A stretch of DNA of 64,000 nucleotides, taken from positions 108,217-172,216 of the forward strand of contig NZ_MJGI01000025.1 of the NCBI RefSeq assembly GCF_001864835.1. The letters are read 5' to 3'. The notes beneath the pieces were generated by a model. It was given only the letters and a program-made list of their open reading frames with translations. It had not been told where the DNA came from and did no database searches. A program made the position numbers and the translations under genes. Source of the DNA: Curtobacterium sp. MCBA15_001 (GTDB lineage Bacteria > Actinomycetota > Actinomycetes > Actinomycetales > Microbacteriaceae). This document shows, in pieces, positions 47,267 through 55,811 of the stretch (position 1 is the first letter of the stretch; each line of letters starts with the position of its first letter).

Positions 47267-48170
47267 ACTGGATCGGGGTCCCGACCGGCAGTGTCGCCAG
47301 GGTCTGCGTCATCGCGGCGGAGATCCGGACGCAGCCGTGCGAGCTCCCGTTCGGGTCCGGGTAGTAGTGCAGCGCGGTGAGCGCCGCGTTCCCGCCGTAG
47401 GACGGGATCCGCGACGAGTGCGCTCCCGTCAGGATGATCGGGTTGCCCTGCGTGTACGCGACCCGGGTGTCGACGTAGGCTGCCTCGACGTACGTCGCCG
47501 TCGCAGTGGGGGTGGGGTCCTCCGGCGTGCCGAGCCGGGCCGTCTCGGTCGCGGACACCGAGCCGTCGCGCCCGACGACGGAGACCGTGCCGGCGGCGAC
47601 GTCGACCCGGATCATCCGGTCAGCCGGGGCGATCGTGAAGTCGGCCGCCCGGGCCCAGGCGAACGTGGCGCTCGGTGCCGTCGGATCGCCGCCGTCGCCG
47701 GGCGTGCGGTTCCGCGCGGGCGTCGACACGAGCAGCATCCCGCCGTCGGCACCGGCCGAGCGACCCCACACCGCGGTCGCCGCCGGCGTGTCGATGGTCG
47801 AGACGGTGCTCGCCAGCGTCGCGACCGGTGGCGCAGCGGCGTCGGGGCTGGCGTAGAGCGCCACGAGCGGGGCGGTCGGCGTGGCGATCTCCCACGTCGT
47901 CGCGGGCTGGACCGTCGTGCCGTCGAGCAGCTGCGGGACGACGCCGTCGTGGTAGGCCAACGGCAGCGCGGCGAGGGCATCGGCGGACGGCGCGGGCGGC
48001 ACCGCTGCCAGGCTCGGGGTCGGCGTCGACGTCGGTCGCGCGCTGGCCGAGCGTGTCGGGGCCGCCTCGGTCGATGACGGGCCCGCAGCGGTCCCGGCGA
48101 CGACCGCCCCGACGACGCCGGCCACGACGAGTCCGGCTGCCCCGGCCACGATCCAGGTGGTGCGTCGCAT
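47259..48170 (-). CDS. L,D-transpeptidase family protein
   Basis: 303 residues from ATG 48170. N-terminal membrane anchor or signal (TTWIVAGAAGLVVAGVVGAVVAG), Ser/Thr/Pro linker, and a C-terminal YkuD domain with the active-site NGSSHGCVRISAA (catalytic His and Cys near residues 279-281). Forms or attaches 3-3 peptidoglycan links. The middle section (about 60-200) has SH3b-like character. Confidence 0.85.
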   Translation of the reverse strand: MRRTTWIVAGAAGLVVAGVVGAVVAGTAAGPSSTEAAPTRSASARPTSTPTPSLAAVPPAPSADALAALPLAYHDGVVPQLLDGTTVQPATTWEIATPTAPLVALYASPDAAAPPVATLASTVSTIDTPAATAVWGRSAGADGGMLLVSTPARNRTPGDGGDPTAPSATFAWARAADFTIAPADRMIRVDVAAGTVSVVGRDGSVSATETARLGTPEDPTPTATATYVEAAYVDTRVAYTQGNPIILTGAHSSRIPSYGGNAALTALHYYPDPNGSSHGCVRISAAMTQTLATLPVGTPIQFT

Positions 48171-48251
48171 GTCGCCCCCTCTCCGCGTCCAGTCCACCAG
48201 ATCGAGACGCTCGACGCGCCGTCCGGTGTCGATCCGTCGGCGCGGACGGCG

Positions 48252-49019
48252 TCAGAGACCGACGCTGCCCTGGGAGATCCCGCCGTCGATCGTGACGGTG
48301 GTGCTCGTCATGTAAGCCGCCTTGCCCGAGGCCAGGAACACGACGACCTCGGCGATCTCGTGCGGCTTCGCCGGCCGTCCGAGCGGGATCGCGGCATCGA
48401 GCTGCTTGAGCTTCTCGGGGTCGGACGTCGTCGCGGTGTTGATCGGCGTGTCGACGGCACCAGGGGCGATGTTCACGATGCGGACCCCGTGCGGCCCGAG
48501 TTCGACCCCGCCGCTGCGTGCGAGCATCCGCATGCCGCCCTTCGACACGCAGTAGGCCAGGTTGCCCGGCATCGGCCAGTCCTCGTGCACGCTCGAGATG
48601 TTGAGCACCAGCCCGCCGTGCCCCTGCGCGATGAACTGCTTGGCGGCCGCCTGGGTGCCGAAGAACGCGCTCTTCATGTTGACGGCCATGACCTTCTCGT
48701 AGCCCTCCTCGGTCTCCTCGAGCAGGGACTTGCGGTCCTCGATGCCGGCGTTGTTCACCAGGACGTCGAGCGACCCGAACGCGTCCACGGCCTTCTGCAC
48801 CATGCGGTGCAGGTCGTCCGAGCTCGTGATGTCCGCGTCCACGCCGACCGCGTGCCCGCCGGCCTGTTCGATGCGGTCGATCAGCGCGTCGGTGGCCTCG
48901 GGGTGGGCGACGTAGTCGATGACGATGTTCGCGCCCTCCGCGGCGGCGGCGAGGCAGATCTGCTCCCCGATCCCGCTGTTCCCGCCGGTGACGACGATGG
49001 TCTTGCCCTCGAGCAGCAT
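48252..49019 (-). CDS. SDR oxidoreductase, glucose 1-dehydrogenase-like
   Basis: 255 residues from ATG 49019 with AGGAGG upstream. GGNSGIGEQI (residues 12-21), NNAGIED (about 93), catalytic YCVSKGG (about 160) and a C-terminal DGGISQG. Closest in pattern to SDR glucose 1-dehydrogenases. Its place near gntP and gntK suggests glucose to gluconate, but annotation of this subgroup is often loose. Confidence 0.78.
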   Translation of the reverse strand: MLLEGKTIVVTGGNSGIGEQICLAAAAEGANIVIDYVAHPEATDALIDRIEQAGGHAVGVDADITSSDDLHRMVQKAVDAFGSLDVLVNNAGIEDRKSLLEETEEGYEKVMAVNMKSAFFGTQAAAKQFIAQGHGGLVLNISSVHEDWPMPGNLAYCVSKGGMRMLARSGGVELGPHGVRIVNIAPGAVDTPINTATTSDPEKLKQLDAAIPLGRPAKPHEIAEVVVFLASGKAAYMTSTTVTIDGGISQGSVGL

Positions 49020-49118
49020 GGTGCCTCCTGTGTGTGTCGGAGGCTCCCACGCTGCTCCGCCGCGCCTGACGGCCGCCGCCGGATCGGCGCGGTCCGCTGA
49101 GGCCTCACGCAGGCAGGA

Positions 49119-49164
49119 CCGGACGGGAGGCACGGGGCGGGCCCGCCCCGGGCCTCCTGTCCGG
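49119..49164. terminator. GGACGGGAGGC-family palindrome
   Basis: ccggac, gggaggc, centre ggggcgggcccgcccc, then gcctcc and gtccgg. It lies 5 bp after the ABC-F stop and 100 bp before the SDR gene start, on the same strand. Confidence 0.7.
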
Positions 49165-49169
49165 TGGTC

Positions 49170-50882
49170 CTAGCGTTCGGTGACGCGCCCCGCCTGCACC
49201 AGCCACTGGCGGTCCAGACGGACCGTCTCGAGCATCCGGCGGTCGTGGGTGACGAGCAGCAGGGTGCCGTCGTACGAGTCGAGCGCCTGTTCGAGCTGCT
49301 CGATCGCGGCCAGGTCGAGGTGGTTCGTCGGCTCGTCGAGGACCAGTACGTTGACCCCGCGCGCCTGCAGCAACGCCAGGCCGGCGCGGGTGCGTTCGCC
49401 GGGGGAGAGCTCGCCGGCGGGACGGCCGACGTGGTCCGCCTTGAGCCCGAACTTCGCGAGCAGGGTGCGGACCTCGGCGGTCGCCATCTCGGGGACCAGA
49501 CCTTCGAACACCGCGGCGAGGGGCTCGGTGCCGATGAACCGGCCGCGGGCCTGGTCGATCTCGCCGACCGCGACGCTCGAGCCCTGGCTTGCCGTGCCGG
49601 TGGTCGGCGCCTGCGTGCCGAGCAGGGCGCGCAGCAACGTCGACTTGCCCGCGCCGTTCGGGCCGGTGATGCCGATCCGGTCCCCGCCGTCGACCTGCAG
49701 GGACACCGGACCGAGCGTGAAGGCGCCCTGTGTGAACGTGGCGTCGGACAGTGTGGCGACCACGGCGGAGGACCGCGGCGCCTGCCCGATGGTGAACTCG
49801 AGCTGCCACTCCTTGCGGGGCTCCTCGACCTCGTCCAACCGGGCGATGCGCGACTCCATCTGCCGCACCTTCTGCGCCTGCTTCTCGCTCGACTCGGACG
49901 CGGCCTTGCGGCGGATCTTGTCGTTGTCGGGCGCCTTCTTCATCGCGTTGCGCACGCCCTGGCTCGACCAATCGCGCTGGGTCCGTGCCCGCGACACCAG
50001 GTCGGCCTTGGTCGACGCGTACTCGTCGTACGCGTCGCGCTTGTGCTGCCGGGCGATCGCGCGTTCCTCGAGGTACGCCTCGTAGCCGCCGCCGAACAAG
50101 CGGTTCGACGACTGCGCCAGGTCGAGCTCGAGGACGGCGGTGACCGACCGTGCCAGGAACTCCCGGTCGTGGCTGACGAGCACGGCACCGCCACGCAGCC
50201 CGTGCACGAAGGTCTCGAGCCGTGCCAGGCCGTCCAGGTCGAGGTCGTTCGTGGGCTCGTCGAGCAGGACGATGTCGAAGCGGGACAGCAAGAGCGCCGC
50301 CAGGCCCACGCGTGCCGCCTGCCCGCCGGAGAGCGAGGTCATCAGGGACTCGGCGGTGACCGAGGCGTCCGCGCCGGTCGTGTCGGTGCCGGTCGTCTCG
50401 GTGCCGGTCGTCTCGGCGCCGGACCCGAGGGTCAGGCCCAGGTCGGCGAGCACCGCGGGCGCACGCTCGTCGAGGTCGGCCGCACCCGAGGCCAGCCATC
50501 GGTCGAGCGCGGTCGAGTAGCGGTCCGCAGCGTCGTCGCCGGCATCGGGGTCGCCCAGTGCGGCCGCGGCGGTGTCCATCTCGGCGGTCGCGTCGGCACA
50601 GCCCGTCCGGCGCGCCAGGTACCCGGCGACGGTCTCGCCCGCGACGCGCTCGTGCTCCTGCGGCAGCCACCCCACGAAGGCATCCGCCGGCGCGAGCGAC
50701 ACCGTGCCCGCCAGCGGCTCGTCGACCCCGGCGAGCAGGCGCAGCAGCGTGGACTTGCCGGCGCCGTTCACCCCGACGACGCCGATCACGTCCCCGGGCG
50801 CGACGGTCAGGTCGAGGGAGTCGAACAGCGTGCGTGCGGCGTGGCCGCCGGCGAGGCCCTTGGCGACGAGCGTGGCGGTCAT
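49170..50882 (-). CDS. ABC-F family ATP-binding protein
   Basis: 570 residues, two ATP-binding cassettes and no membrane part. Walker A loops GVNGAGKSTLLRLL (about 40) and GPNGAGKSTLLRALLG (about 405), signatures LSGGQAARVGLA and LSPGERTRAGLA, Walker B FDIVLLDEPTNDLD and VLVLDEPTNHLD. The linker is Arg/Lys rich. ABC-F proteins act on the ribosome, either in antibiotic protection or translation fidelity; this one cannot be assigned. The inter-signature insert contains a TTGTDTTG repeat around 165-175. Confidence 0.92.
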   Translation of the reverse strand: MTATLVAKGLAGGHAARTLFDSLDLTVAPGDVIGVVGVNGAGKSTLLRLLAGVDEPLAGTVSLAPADAFVGWLPQEHERVAGETVAGYLARRTGCADATAEMDTAAAALGDPDAGDDAADRYSTALDRWLASGAADLDERAPAVLADLGLTLGSGAETTGTETTGTDTTGADASVTAESLMTSLSGGQAARVGLAALLLSRFDIVLLDEPTNDLDLDGLARLETFVHGLRGGAVLVSHDREFLARSVTAVLELDLAQSSNRLFGGGYEAYLEERAIARQHKRDAYDEYASTKADLVSRARTQRDWSSQGVRNAMKKAPDNDKIRRKAASESSEKQAQKVRQMESRIARLDEVEEPRKEWQLEFTIGQAPRSSAVVATLSDATFTQGAFTLGPVSLQVDGGDRIGITGPNGAGKSTLLRALLGTQAPTTGTASQGSSVAVGEIDQARGRFIGTEPLAAVFEGLVPEMATAEVRTLLAKFGLKADHVGRPAGELSPGERTRAGLALLQARGVNVLVLDEPTNHLDLAAIEQLEQALDSYDGTLLLVTHDRRMLETVRLDRQWLVQAGRVTER

Positions 50883-50980
50883 GGGTCCATCGTCCCATCT
50901 GCGACAGGTGCGATCGGCCCGCTCGTCTCCCGACGCTCGTGCTCGTGTGCTCGACGCAGCGGCGTGACAGGATCGCCTCT

Positions 50981-51718
50981 GTGCTGACGGCCCTGTTCCT
51001 GCTGGCGGCGGGCGCCCTCGCCGGGGTCATCGGCACCGCCGGTGGCATCACGTCGCTCGTGGCCTACCCCGCGCTGCTCGCCGTCGGAGTGCCGCCGCTC
51101 GCCGCGAACGTGACGAACTCGGTTGCGCTCCTCGGCAGCGGCGCGAGCTCCGCGCTGCGTGGACGGCGCGACCTGGTCGGGCACGGTCCGACCCTGCGCC
51201 GATGGGCGCCGCTGACGGTGGGGGTCTCGACCGCGGGCGCCCTGCTGCTGCTCGTCACCCCGGCACACGTGTTCGACGACGTCGTGCCGTTCCTGGTCGC
51301 GACCGGCTCGGTGCTGCTGCTCGTGCAGCCGTGGATCGACCGCCGCCGTGGGGCAGCGCGGATGGGACGGGCGTCGGCTGCCGCGAGCGTGTCGGCCGTG
51401 TCGCTCTACAACGGGTACTTCGGCGCCGGGGCCGGCGTGCTGATGATCGCGGTGATGCTGCTCGACGGGGAGCCGGTGCTGCACCGTGCCAACGCGCTCA
51501 AGAACGTGCTGCTGCTGGCCGCTGACGTCGTGCCCGCCGTGCTCTTCGCGGTGTCCGGGGCCGTGGTCTGGGCATTCGCGTGGCCGCTCGGCGTGGGGGC
51601 CGTGGTCGGTGGACTGATCGGGCCCTCGGTCGCGCGTCGTGTGCCGCAGACGCCGCTGCGGATCGGCATCGCGGTGTGCGGGTTCGTCCTGGCCGGGTAC
51701 CTGCTCATCGCGGCGTGA
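50981..51718 (+). CDS. TauE/SafE family sulfite exporter-like protein
   Basis: 245 residues from GTG 50981. About eight membrane helices in two repeats, with GTAGGITSLVAYPALL and NVTNSVALLGS typical of TauE/SafE (DUF81). Exports organosulfur or small anions; substrate unknown. CAGGAT ends 7 bases before the start, in keeping with a leaderless transcript. Divergent from the ABC-F gene. Confidence 0.87.
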   Translation: MLTALFLLAAGALAGVIGTAGGITSLVAYPALLAVGVPPLAANVTNSVALLGSGASSALRGRRDLVGHGPTLRRWAPLTVGVSTAGALLLLVTPAHVFDDVVPFLVATGSVLLLVQPWIDRRRGAARMGRASAAASVSAVSLYNGYFGAGAGVLMIAVMLLDGEPVLHRANALKNVLLLAADVVPAVLFAVSGAVVWAFAWPLGVGAVVGGLIGPSVARRVPQTPLRIGIAVCGFVLAGYLLIAA

Positions 51719-51721
51719 GGA

Positions 51722-51750
51722 CCGCGCCCCGGGGCGGACCCGGGGCGCGG
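51722..51750 (+). terminator. perfect 12-bp hairpin after tauE
   Basis: Arms ccgcgccccggg / cccggggcgcgg with loop gcgga, 3 bp after the stop codon. No T-run. Confidence 0.6.
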
Positions 51751-51767
51751 TCGGCGTGCTGAGCACG

Positions 51768-51842
51768 CGTCGCGGCGCCGGTGTCTGGTGCTCGTCGCGG
51801 CGCCGGTGTCTGGTGCTCGTCGCGGCGCCGGTGTCTAGTGCT
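51768..51842. repeat. 25-bp tandem repeat x3
   Basis: Three units of cgtcgcggcgccggtgtct followed by ggtgct (agtgct in the last). The third unit includes the stop codon of the His/Asp-rich peptide gene on the minus strand. Units are otherwise identical, so recent. Confidence 0.8.
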
Positions 51843-52020
51843 CGTCGTAGTGGTCGCCGTGGCGTGCGTGCTTGTGCCCGTCGTGCACGTGGTCGACGTG
51901 GTCGCCGTGCTGCACGGTCTCGTGCTCGTCCCCGGCTGCGTCGTGGTCGTGCTCCTGCACGTCGTGTTCGGCCACGCGGTGTTCCTGGTCCGGGGTGGGG
52001 GTGTCGTTCGAGTCGGTCAT
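51835..52020 (-). CDS. His/Asp/Glu-rich small protein, probable metal binder
   Basis: 61 residues: 13 His and many Asp/Glu, with HDVQEHDHDAAGDEHE and HGDHVDHVHDGHKHARHGD stretches and no hydrophobic core. Such peptides are sometimes named zinc-transporter permease in databases, but no membrane part exists here; metal buffering is more plausible. AGGAAGGG lies upstream of the ATG and a TGAGA-N5-TCTCA box (52033-52047) precedes it. Confidence 0.65.
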   Translation of the reverse strand: MTDSNDTPTPDQEHRVAEHDVQEHDHDAAGDEHETVQHGDHVDHVHDGHKHARHGDHYDEH

Positions 52021-52032
52021 GGTGTCCCTTCC

Positions 52033-52047
52033 TGAGATTGGTTCTCA
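52033..52047 (-). promoter_or_regulatory. TGAGATTGGTTCTCA box, candidate Zur/Fur-type site
   Basis: A 15-bp site with perfect 5-bp arms (TGAGA / TCTCA). Its size and ends resemble the TGAnAATnATTnTCA-type Zur boxes of actinobacteria, and it lies 12 bases before a His-rich gene. Central bases differ from the usual, so assignment is tentative. Confidence 0.4.
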
Positions 52048-52094
52048 CCAAGCCTACGACCGATCAGGCTCCGTGTCCGGTACCGTCGATCGGC

Positions 52095-52664
52095 ATGGGG
52101 CGCGCCGAGGTGGTCGAGTACCAGCCCGGCTGGCCGGCACGGTTCGTCGAGCTGCGGGACGCCTACGCTGCCGCGCTCGATCGCGCTGCGGTGCCGGTCA
52201 CCGCGATCGAGCACGTCGGCAGCACCGCCGTGCCGGGGCTCGCGGCGAAGCCGGTCATCGACGTGGACGTCGTCATCGAGGCGGATGCCGTGGAGGCCGC
52301 GGTCCGCGCCCTCGAGCGGATCGGGTTCCAGCGCTCCGCCGCGTCAGGGGTGCCCGAGCGCGTGGCGTTCCTCACCCCAGAGCGGTTCCGTCCGAGCAAC
52401 ACCTACGTCGTGACCGCGGGCTCGCTCACGCTCCGGAACCACGTGGGCGTCCGTGACGTGCTGCGCGCAGACGCTGCCCTGCGCGACGAGTACGGCGCGG
52501 TGAAGCGACGCGCGGCAGCCTCGGCCGCGGACATCGACGCGTACCTGGCGCTGAAGAGCGCGGTCCTCGATCGGGTGTTGCTGCGTGCCGGACTGTCCCG
52601 CGAGGACCGGGCTGCGATCGCCGAGGCCAACCGGGCGATCGCAGCCAGGGGAGCGCAGGGCTGA
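52095..52664 (+). CDS. GrpB family protein (nucleotidyltransferase-like)
   Basis: 189 residues. IEHVGSTAVPGLAAKPVIDVDVVIE (about residues 38-62) is the GrpB signature; the GS and DVD residues match the nucleotidyltransferase fold. Biochemical role unknown; sometimes fused to CoaE. TACCGT (52081-52086) ends 8 bases before the ATG: leaderless. Confidence 0.85.
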   Translation: MGRAEVVEYQPGWPARFVELRDAYAAALDRAAVPVTAIEHVGSTAVPGLAAKPVIDVDVVIEADAVEAAVRALERIGFQRSAASGVPERVAFLTPERFRPSNTYVVTAGSLTLRNHVGVRDVLRADAALRDEYGAVKRRAAASAADIDAYLALKSAVLDRVLLRAGLSREDRAAIAEANRAIAARGAQG

Positions 52665-52733
52665 CCGGCGTGTCCTTCCAACCCCGACCGCGCACACGAG
52701 AACGTGGTGCAACCAGTCCAAGGAGTGACCGGC

Positions 52734-53345
52734 ATGGAACTCGATGACTTCGTCCAGACGGATCGCGGTCTGATGGTTCGTGGGGCGAGCCCTGAGCTGC
52801 TCGACGAACTCCTCGTCCAATACGGGGCCCAGCAGCGTGCCGCGGGCTTCGACCCCGACGAGCGTCTCCGGCCAGGACTGAGCAGAGCGGAGATCCTCGA
52901 CCCGTGGGCCGAACGCGGTGTGGTCGTGCCGGAGGAGATCGTTCGGCTCTGGCAGTGGCCCAACGGCGGCGTCGGGGACGGACAGTTCCCAGGCGCGGCG
53001 ATCGACTCCATCGAGCAGTCCCTCGGCCGGTGGGACCAGGAGCTGAAGGGAGTTGTCGACTTCCTCTGGGATCCTGACTGGATCACCGTCTGCAGCCATG
53101 GCGTGATCGCGGTGAAGAGCACCGAAGAGCCGCCGCTGGTGCGAGGACGAGACGGCGTCCGCAAGGTCGAGGAAGACGACGTATGGGATCCGCGCTTCCA
53201 GCTGGTGTCGATCTGCACCCTCATCGCGATGAGCATCTACGGCGACGAGCACGGCCTGTTCGAACGAAACGCGGTGGGGCTTCCGGACACGCGCCGTGAA
53301 CTGTGGCCGACGAAGCTGGAGATCACCAAGCTGCACGGCTGGTGA
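52734..53345 (+). CDS. SUKH (SMI1/KNR4)-like protein
   Basis: 203 residues from ATG 52734, preceded by AAGGAG. The stretch VVVPEEIVRLWQWPNGG (about residues 60-77), with Trp and Asn-Gly following a helix, is the SUKH pattern; the rest is acidic with several Trp. SUKH proteins are often immunity proteins against contact-delivered toxins, but no toxin gene is next to it. First gene of the accessory stretch. Confidence 0.55.
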   Translation: MELDDFVQTDRGLMVRGASPELLDELLVQYGAQQRAAGFDPDERLRPGLSRAEILDPWAERGVVVPEEIVRLWQWPNGGVGDGQFPGAAIDSIEQSLGRWDQELKGVVDFLWDPDWITVCSHGVIAVKSTEEPPLVRGRDGVRKVEEDDVWDPRFQLVSICTLIAMSIYGDEHGLFERNAVGLPDTRRELWPTKLEITKLHGW

Positions 53346-53481
53346 CGCCCCGTGTGGGCTGTCCGCGTCCAGCGGGGCAGTGAGGTCCATCGCGTTGAAC
53401 TGACACGGGAGCCCACGGTCAGCGCGAACGGCCACGGTCGGTGTCCCAGGAGCCGTCGGCTGTCGTCGCAGTTGGGCAGCG

Positions 53482-53636
53482 TCAGTTCGCGGCGTCGTAC
53501 GCGTCGCGATGGCCTGGCTGATGCGTCCGCGGCTCGAGACCTCGTGCCCTTCGGCGTTGGCCCACTCGCGGATCTTCGCTAGGTCGTCTGAATTGCCACG
53601 CTTCGCCGCGCTGGAGTCAGCGCTGCGTCCCTGCAA
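53482..53636 (-). pseudogene. Lsr2 C-terminal fragment with one-base deletion
   Basis: The frame from TTG 53636 reads KIREWANAEGHEVSSRGRI, which is the AT-hook-like DNA-binding domain of Lsr2 (REWA-x-x-x-G-x-EVS-x-RGRI). After RISQAI the frame runs on into nonsense, but shifting by one base gives DAYDAAN and a stop at 53482-53484, exactly the usual Lsr2 ending. So one base is missing after the Ile codon. The N-terminal dimerisation domain is absent; the fragment abuts the MFS gene end. A nucleoid-silencer remnant in accessory DNA. Confidence 0.72.
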
Positions 53637-54807
53637 TCGATCCCTCAGTGCGACGTCGTTGGACGTTAAATGTGGGGAATCGCCAGGCCACTGCGGATGC
53701 GACGGCCGTGGATGACATGACCGCTGCGCCGGCGATGCCAGTCGGGCCGCCGACGATCAGGCCTGCCACGCTCGTTCCCAGCGCAGCGCCTCCGACAGCA
53801 GCCACGACGACCAGGCCGTAGGCGCTGGCGAGCATTCCTGGCTGCACGACGTCGTCGAGCGAGGCGGACAGGAGGATCGCCACCGGGCTCGACAGCGCCC
53901 CGGCGATGAACACCAAGCCCGCAACGAGCACGAGCTGGTCAGCAACGAGCGCCAGTGCCGCGTACCCACTGGCGGTCAGTGCCAGAGCGGTGACCAGGTG
54001 CGACCGCCGACTGCCCGGCCACGGGCGGGCGCCGAAGAGCAGCGCACCGACCGCTTCACCGAGCGCCAGCGCCGCCAGCACCGGTCCTGCCAGTCCTCGG
54101 CTCCCGACCGCCTGCGCGACCGCCGGAACGATGACGGTCAACGATCCCGTCGCCATGCTCACCAGCCCGCCGATCGCGAGGACCCGACCGAACGACGCCA
54201 CGCCGGCCATGCCGAGAGGTGAGCCGGAACGACGCGAGGGCGCGGCATCCCCCACCGAGAACGCCAGCAGGAACCCCGCAGTCACGATCACCGCCGCGAC
54301 GACCACGGAACTCAGACGTCCACCGACCGACGTCGCAAGCAGGCTCGCCGCCACCGGCCCGACCGCGAGTCCCGCTTGGAACGCGACCGAGAGCAACGCG
54401 GAGGCGCCGGCACGTTCCCCCGATTCCGAGAACGAGCGCGGGATCGACGCGCGAAGTGCTGCAGCCAGGGCCGGGAACGACACCCCAGCCCCAGCCAGGA
54501 GGACCGGCTGCGCCGCCGAACCCGGCGCTGCAGCGACCGCGAGCATGAAGCCGCAGCTCACACATGCGCTGACGCCCACGACCCAACGCGCAGCGATGCG
54601 CGCCATCAGCGCCCCCTGGACCGGGACGCCCACCGCATTTGCCAGGCCGAACGCACCCGCGGCGAAGGCCCCATCAACGAAGGACCCGCCAGAGGCGAGG
54701 ATCAGCGACAGGGGGATCATCCCGAGCGCCACAGCCGAGAGGGCAACCGATCCGATGCCGGCAACGAAGGGCCGATCGGCCAAGAGACGTCGGTAGACGA
54801 CAGTCAT
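53617..54807 (-). CDS. MFS transporter
   Basis: 396 residues from ATG 54807 (GGAG upstream); an in-frame start at 54855 is less likely. Twelve hydrophobic segments, Arg-rich loop after helix 2 (ALMARIAARW), and a central cytoplasmic linker near residue 190. The final residues (NVQRRRTEGSIAGTQR) overlap the Lsr2 fragment in another frame, so the natural C-terminus may have been replaced. Substrate unknown. Confidence 0.8.
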   Translation of the reverse strand: MTVVYRRLLADRPFVAGIGSVALSAVALGMIPLSLILASGGSFVDGAFAAGAFGLANAVGVPVQGALMARIAARWVVGVSACVSCGFMLAVAAAPGSAAQPVLLAGAGVSFPALAAALRASIPRSFSESGERAGASALLSVAFQAGLAVGPVAASLLATSVGGRLSSVVVAAVIVTAGFLLAFSVGDAAPSRRSGSPLGMAGVASFGRVLAIGGLVSMATGSLTVIVPAVAQAVGSRGLAGPVLAALALGEAVGALLFGARPWPGSRRSHLVTALALTASGYAALALVADQLVLVAGLVFIAGALSSPVAILLSASLDDVVQPGMLASAYGLVVVAAVGGAALGTSVAGLIVGGPTGIAGAAVMSSTAVASAVAWRFPTFNVQRRRTEGSIAGTQR

Positions 54808-54917
54808 GTGGGCTCCATGAACGGAGCCCACCCACCCGGGAGACACACTCCCCATCTGCCGACGAACGTGCCGACAGCGCCGATCGTAGGCACACCGGGC
54901 CGCTCGTGTCGAGGTCT

Positions 54918-54937
54918 CGACAGCCGATCGCCTGGCG
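54918..54937. repeat. CCGATCGC-centred palindrome, imperfect copy
   Basis: cgacag-ccgatcgc-ctggcg in the gap between the divergent MFS and acetyltransferase genes; one arm pair is mismatched. Confidence 0.5.
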
Positions 54938-54962
54938 GCCGTCCTCCGCGCAGACTGGGACC

Positions 54963-55685
54963 ATGACGTCGGTAGAAGTACTCAACGCTCGACTGCGCGA
55001 CGGCGCGCAGATGGAAGCGTTGTTCAGCTCGGGGTGGCCGGTGTTCATCTCTGCCGACCGCCTCGCGGAGGACCACCTGCCCCAGGTCCGCGAGCGGTTC
55101 ACCCGATTCGAGCTGGTGGTCCTTGACGAGGACGTGCCGGTCGCTGCGGGCTGGGCGGTGCCGATTCGTTGGGACGGTACTCGCGAGGGTCTGCCTGCCG
55201 GGTACGGCGACTCCCTCCGCCGCGCGCTCGAGGAGGAGGACGAGGCTACGACGCTCGTCGTCTGCGCCGCGCAGGTGCATCCCGACCGCACCGGCGCCGG
55301 GCTCGCCGGGACGCTGCTCACCGCGTTCCGCGACCTCAGCGTCTCGAGCGGTTACGAGCACGTGATCGTGCCACTGCGCCCGACGATGAAGCCGCGCTAC
55401 CCGCTGACGCCGATTGACGTCTACGCCGCTTGGACCCGGGAGGACGGGATGCCGCTGGACCCGTGGCTGCGCACGCGCGTGCGGATGGGCGCGCGCGTCC
55501 TTGACGTCGCCCCGCGGTCGCAGGTGATGACCGGCACCGTCGCCCAGTGGGAGGAGTGGACCGGGATGGTCCTGCCGGCGTCGGGGGAGTACGTGATCCC
55601 GGGAGGCCTGTCGACGTTACGCGTCGACCGCGGCGCGGACGAGGGGATCTACGTGGAGCCGAACATCTGGGTGCAGCACTGCTGA
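54963..55685 (+). CDS. GNAT-like N-acetyltransferase
   Basis: 240 residues. The motif QVHPDRTGAGLAGTLLTAFRDL (about residues 98-120) is a GNAT acetyl-CoA loop (normally R/Q-x-x-G-x-G/A), here TGAGLAG; a long C-terminal section with TPIDVYAAWTREDG follows and lacks a known name. CAGACT ends 6 bases before the ATG. Substrate unknown. Confidence 0.65.
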   Translation: MTSVEVLNARLRDGAQMEALFSSGWPVFISADRLAEDHLPQVRERFTRFELVVLDEDVPVAAGWAVPIRWDGTREGLPAGYGDSLRRALEEEDEATTLVVCAAQVHPDRTGAGLAGTLLTAFRDLSVSSGYEHVIVPLRPTMKPRYPLTPIDVYAAWTREDGMPLDPWLRTRVRMGARVLDVAPRSQVMTGTVAQWEEWTGMVLPASGEYVIPGGLSTLRVDRGADEGIYVEPNIWVQHC

Positions 55686-55751
55686 CTGATGGTGTCCCGT
55701 TCAGGGATCCAGTACGGAATCGGTCGATACATACCGCGCTACGGTGGCAGC

Positions 55752-55811
55752 ATGCACGCAACCATCGCGAAGAGAGGCACCCTATCTGCTGACGAAGGCG
55801 TCCGGTTTTGA
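55752..55811 (+). CDS. 19-residue upstream ORF coupled to a small membrane protein
   Basis: MHATIAKRGTLSADEGVRF. TACGGT (55740-55745) ends 6 bases before its ATG, matching the leaderless promoters nearby. Its TGA overlaps the next ATG (TGATG), so it may act as a leader peptide that brings ribosomes to the membrane-protein gene. Confidence 0.4.
   Translation: MHATIAKRGTLSADEGVRF

Noticed and set aside
52344..53481. 430-residue minus-strand frame running from the Lsr2 fragment through the SUKH-like and grpB genes
   Set aside because: Only the first ~45 codons (53500-53636) make sense; the rest is antisense to the SUKH-like and GrpB genes.
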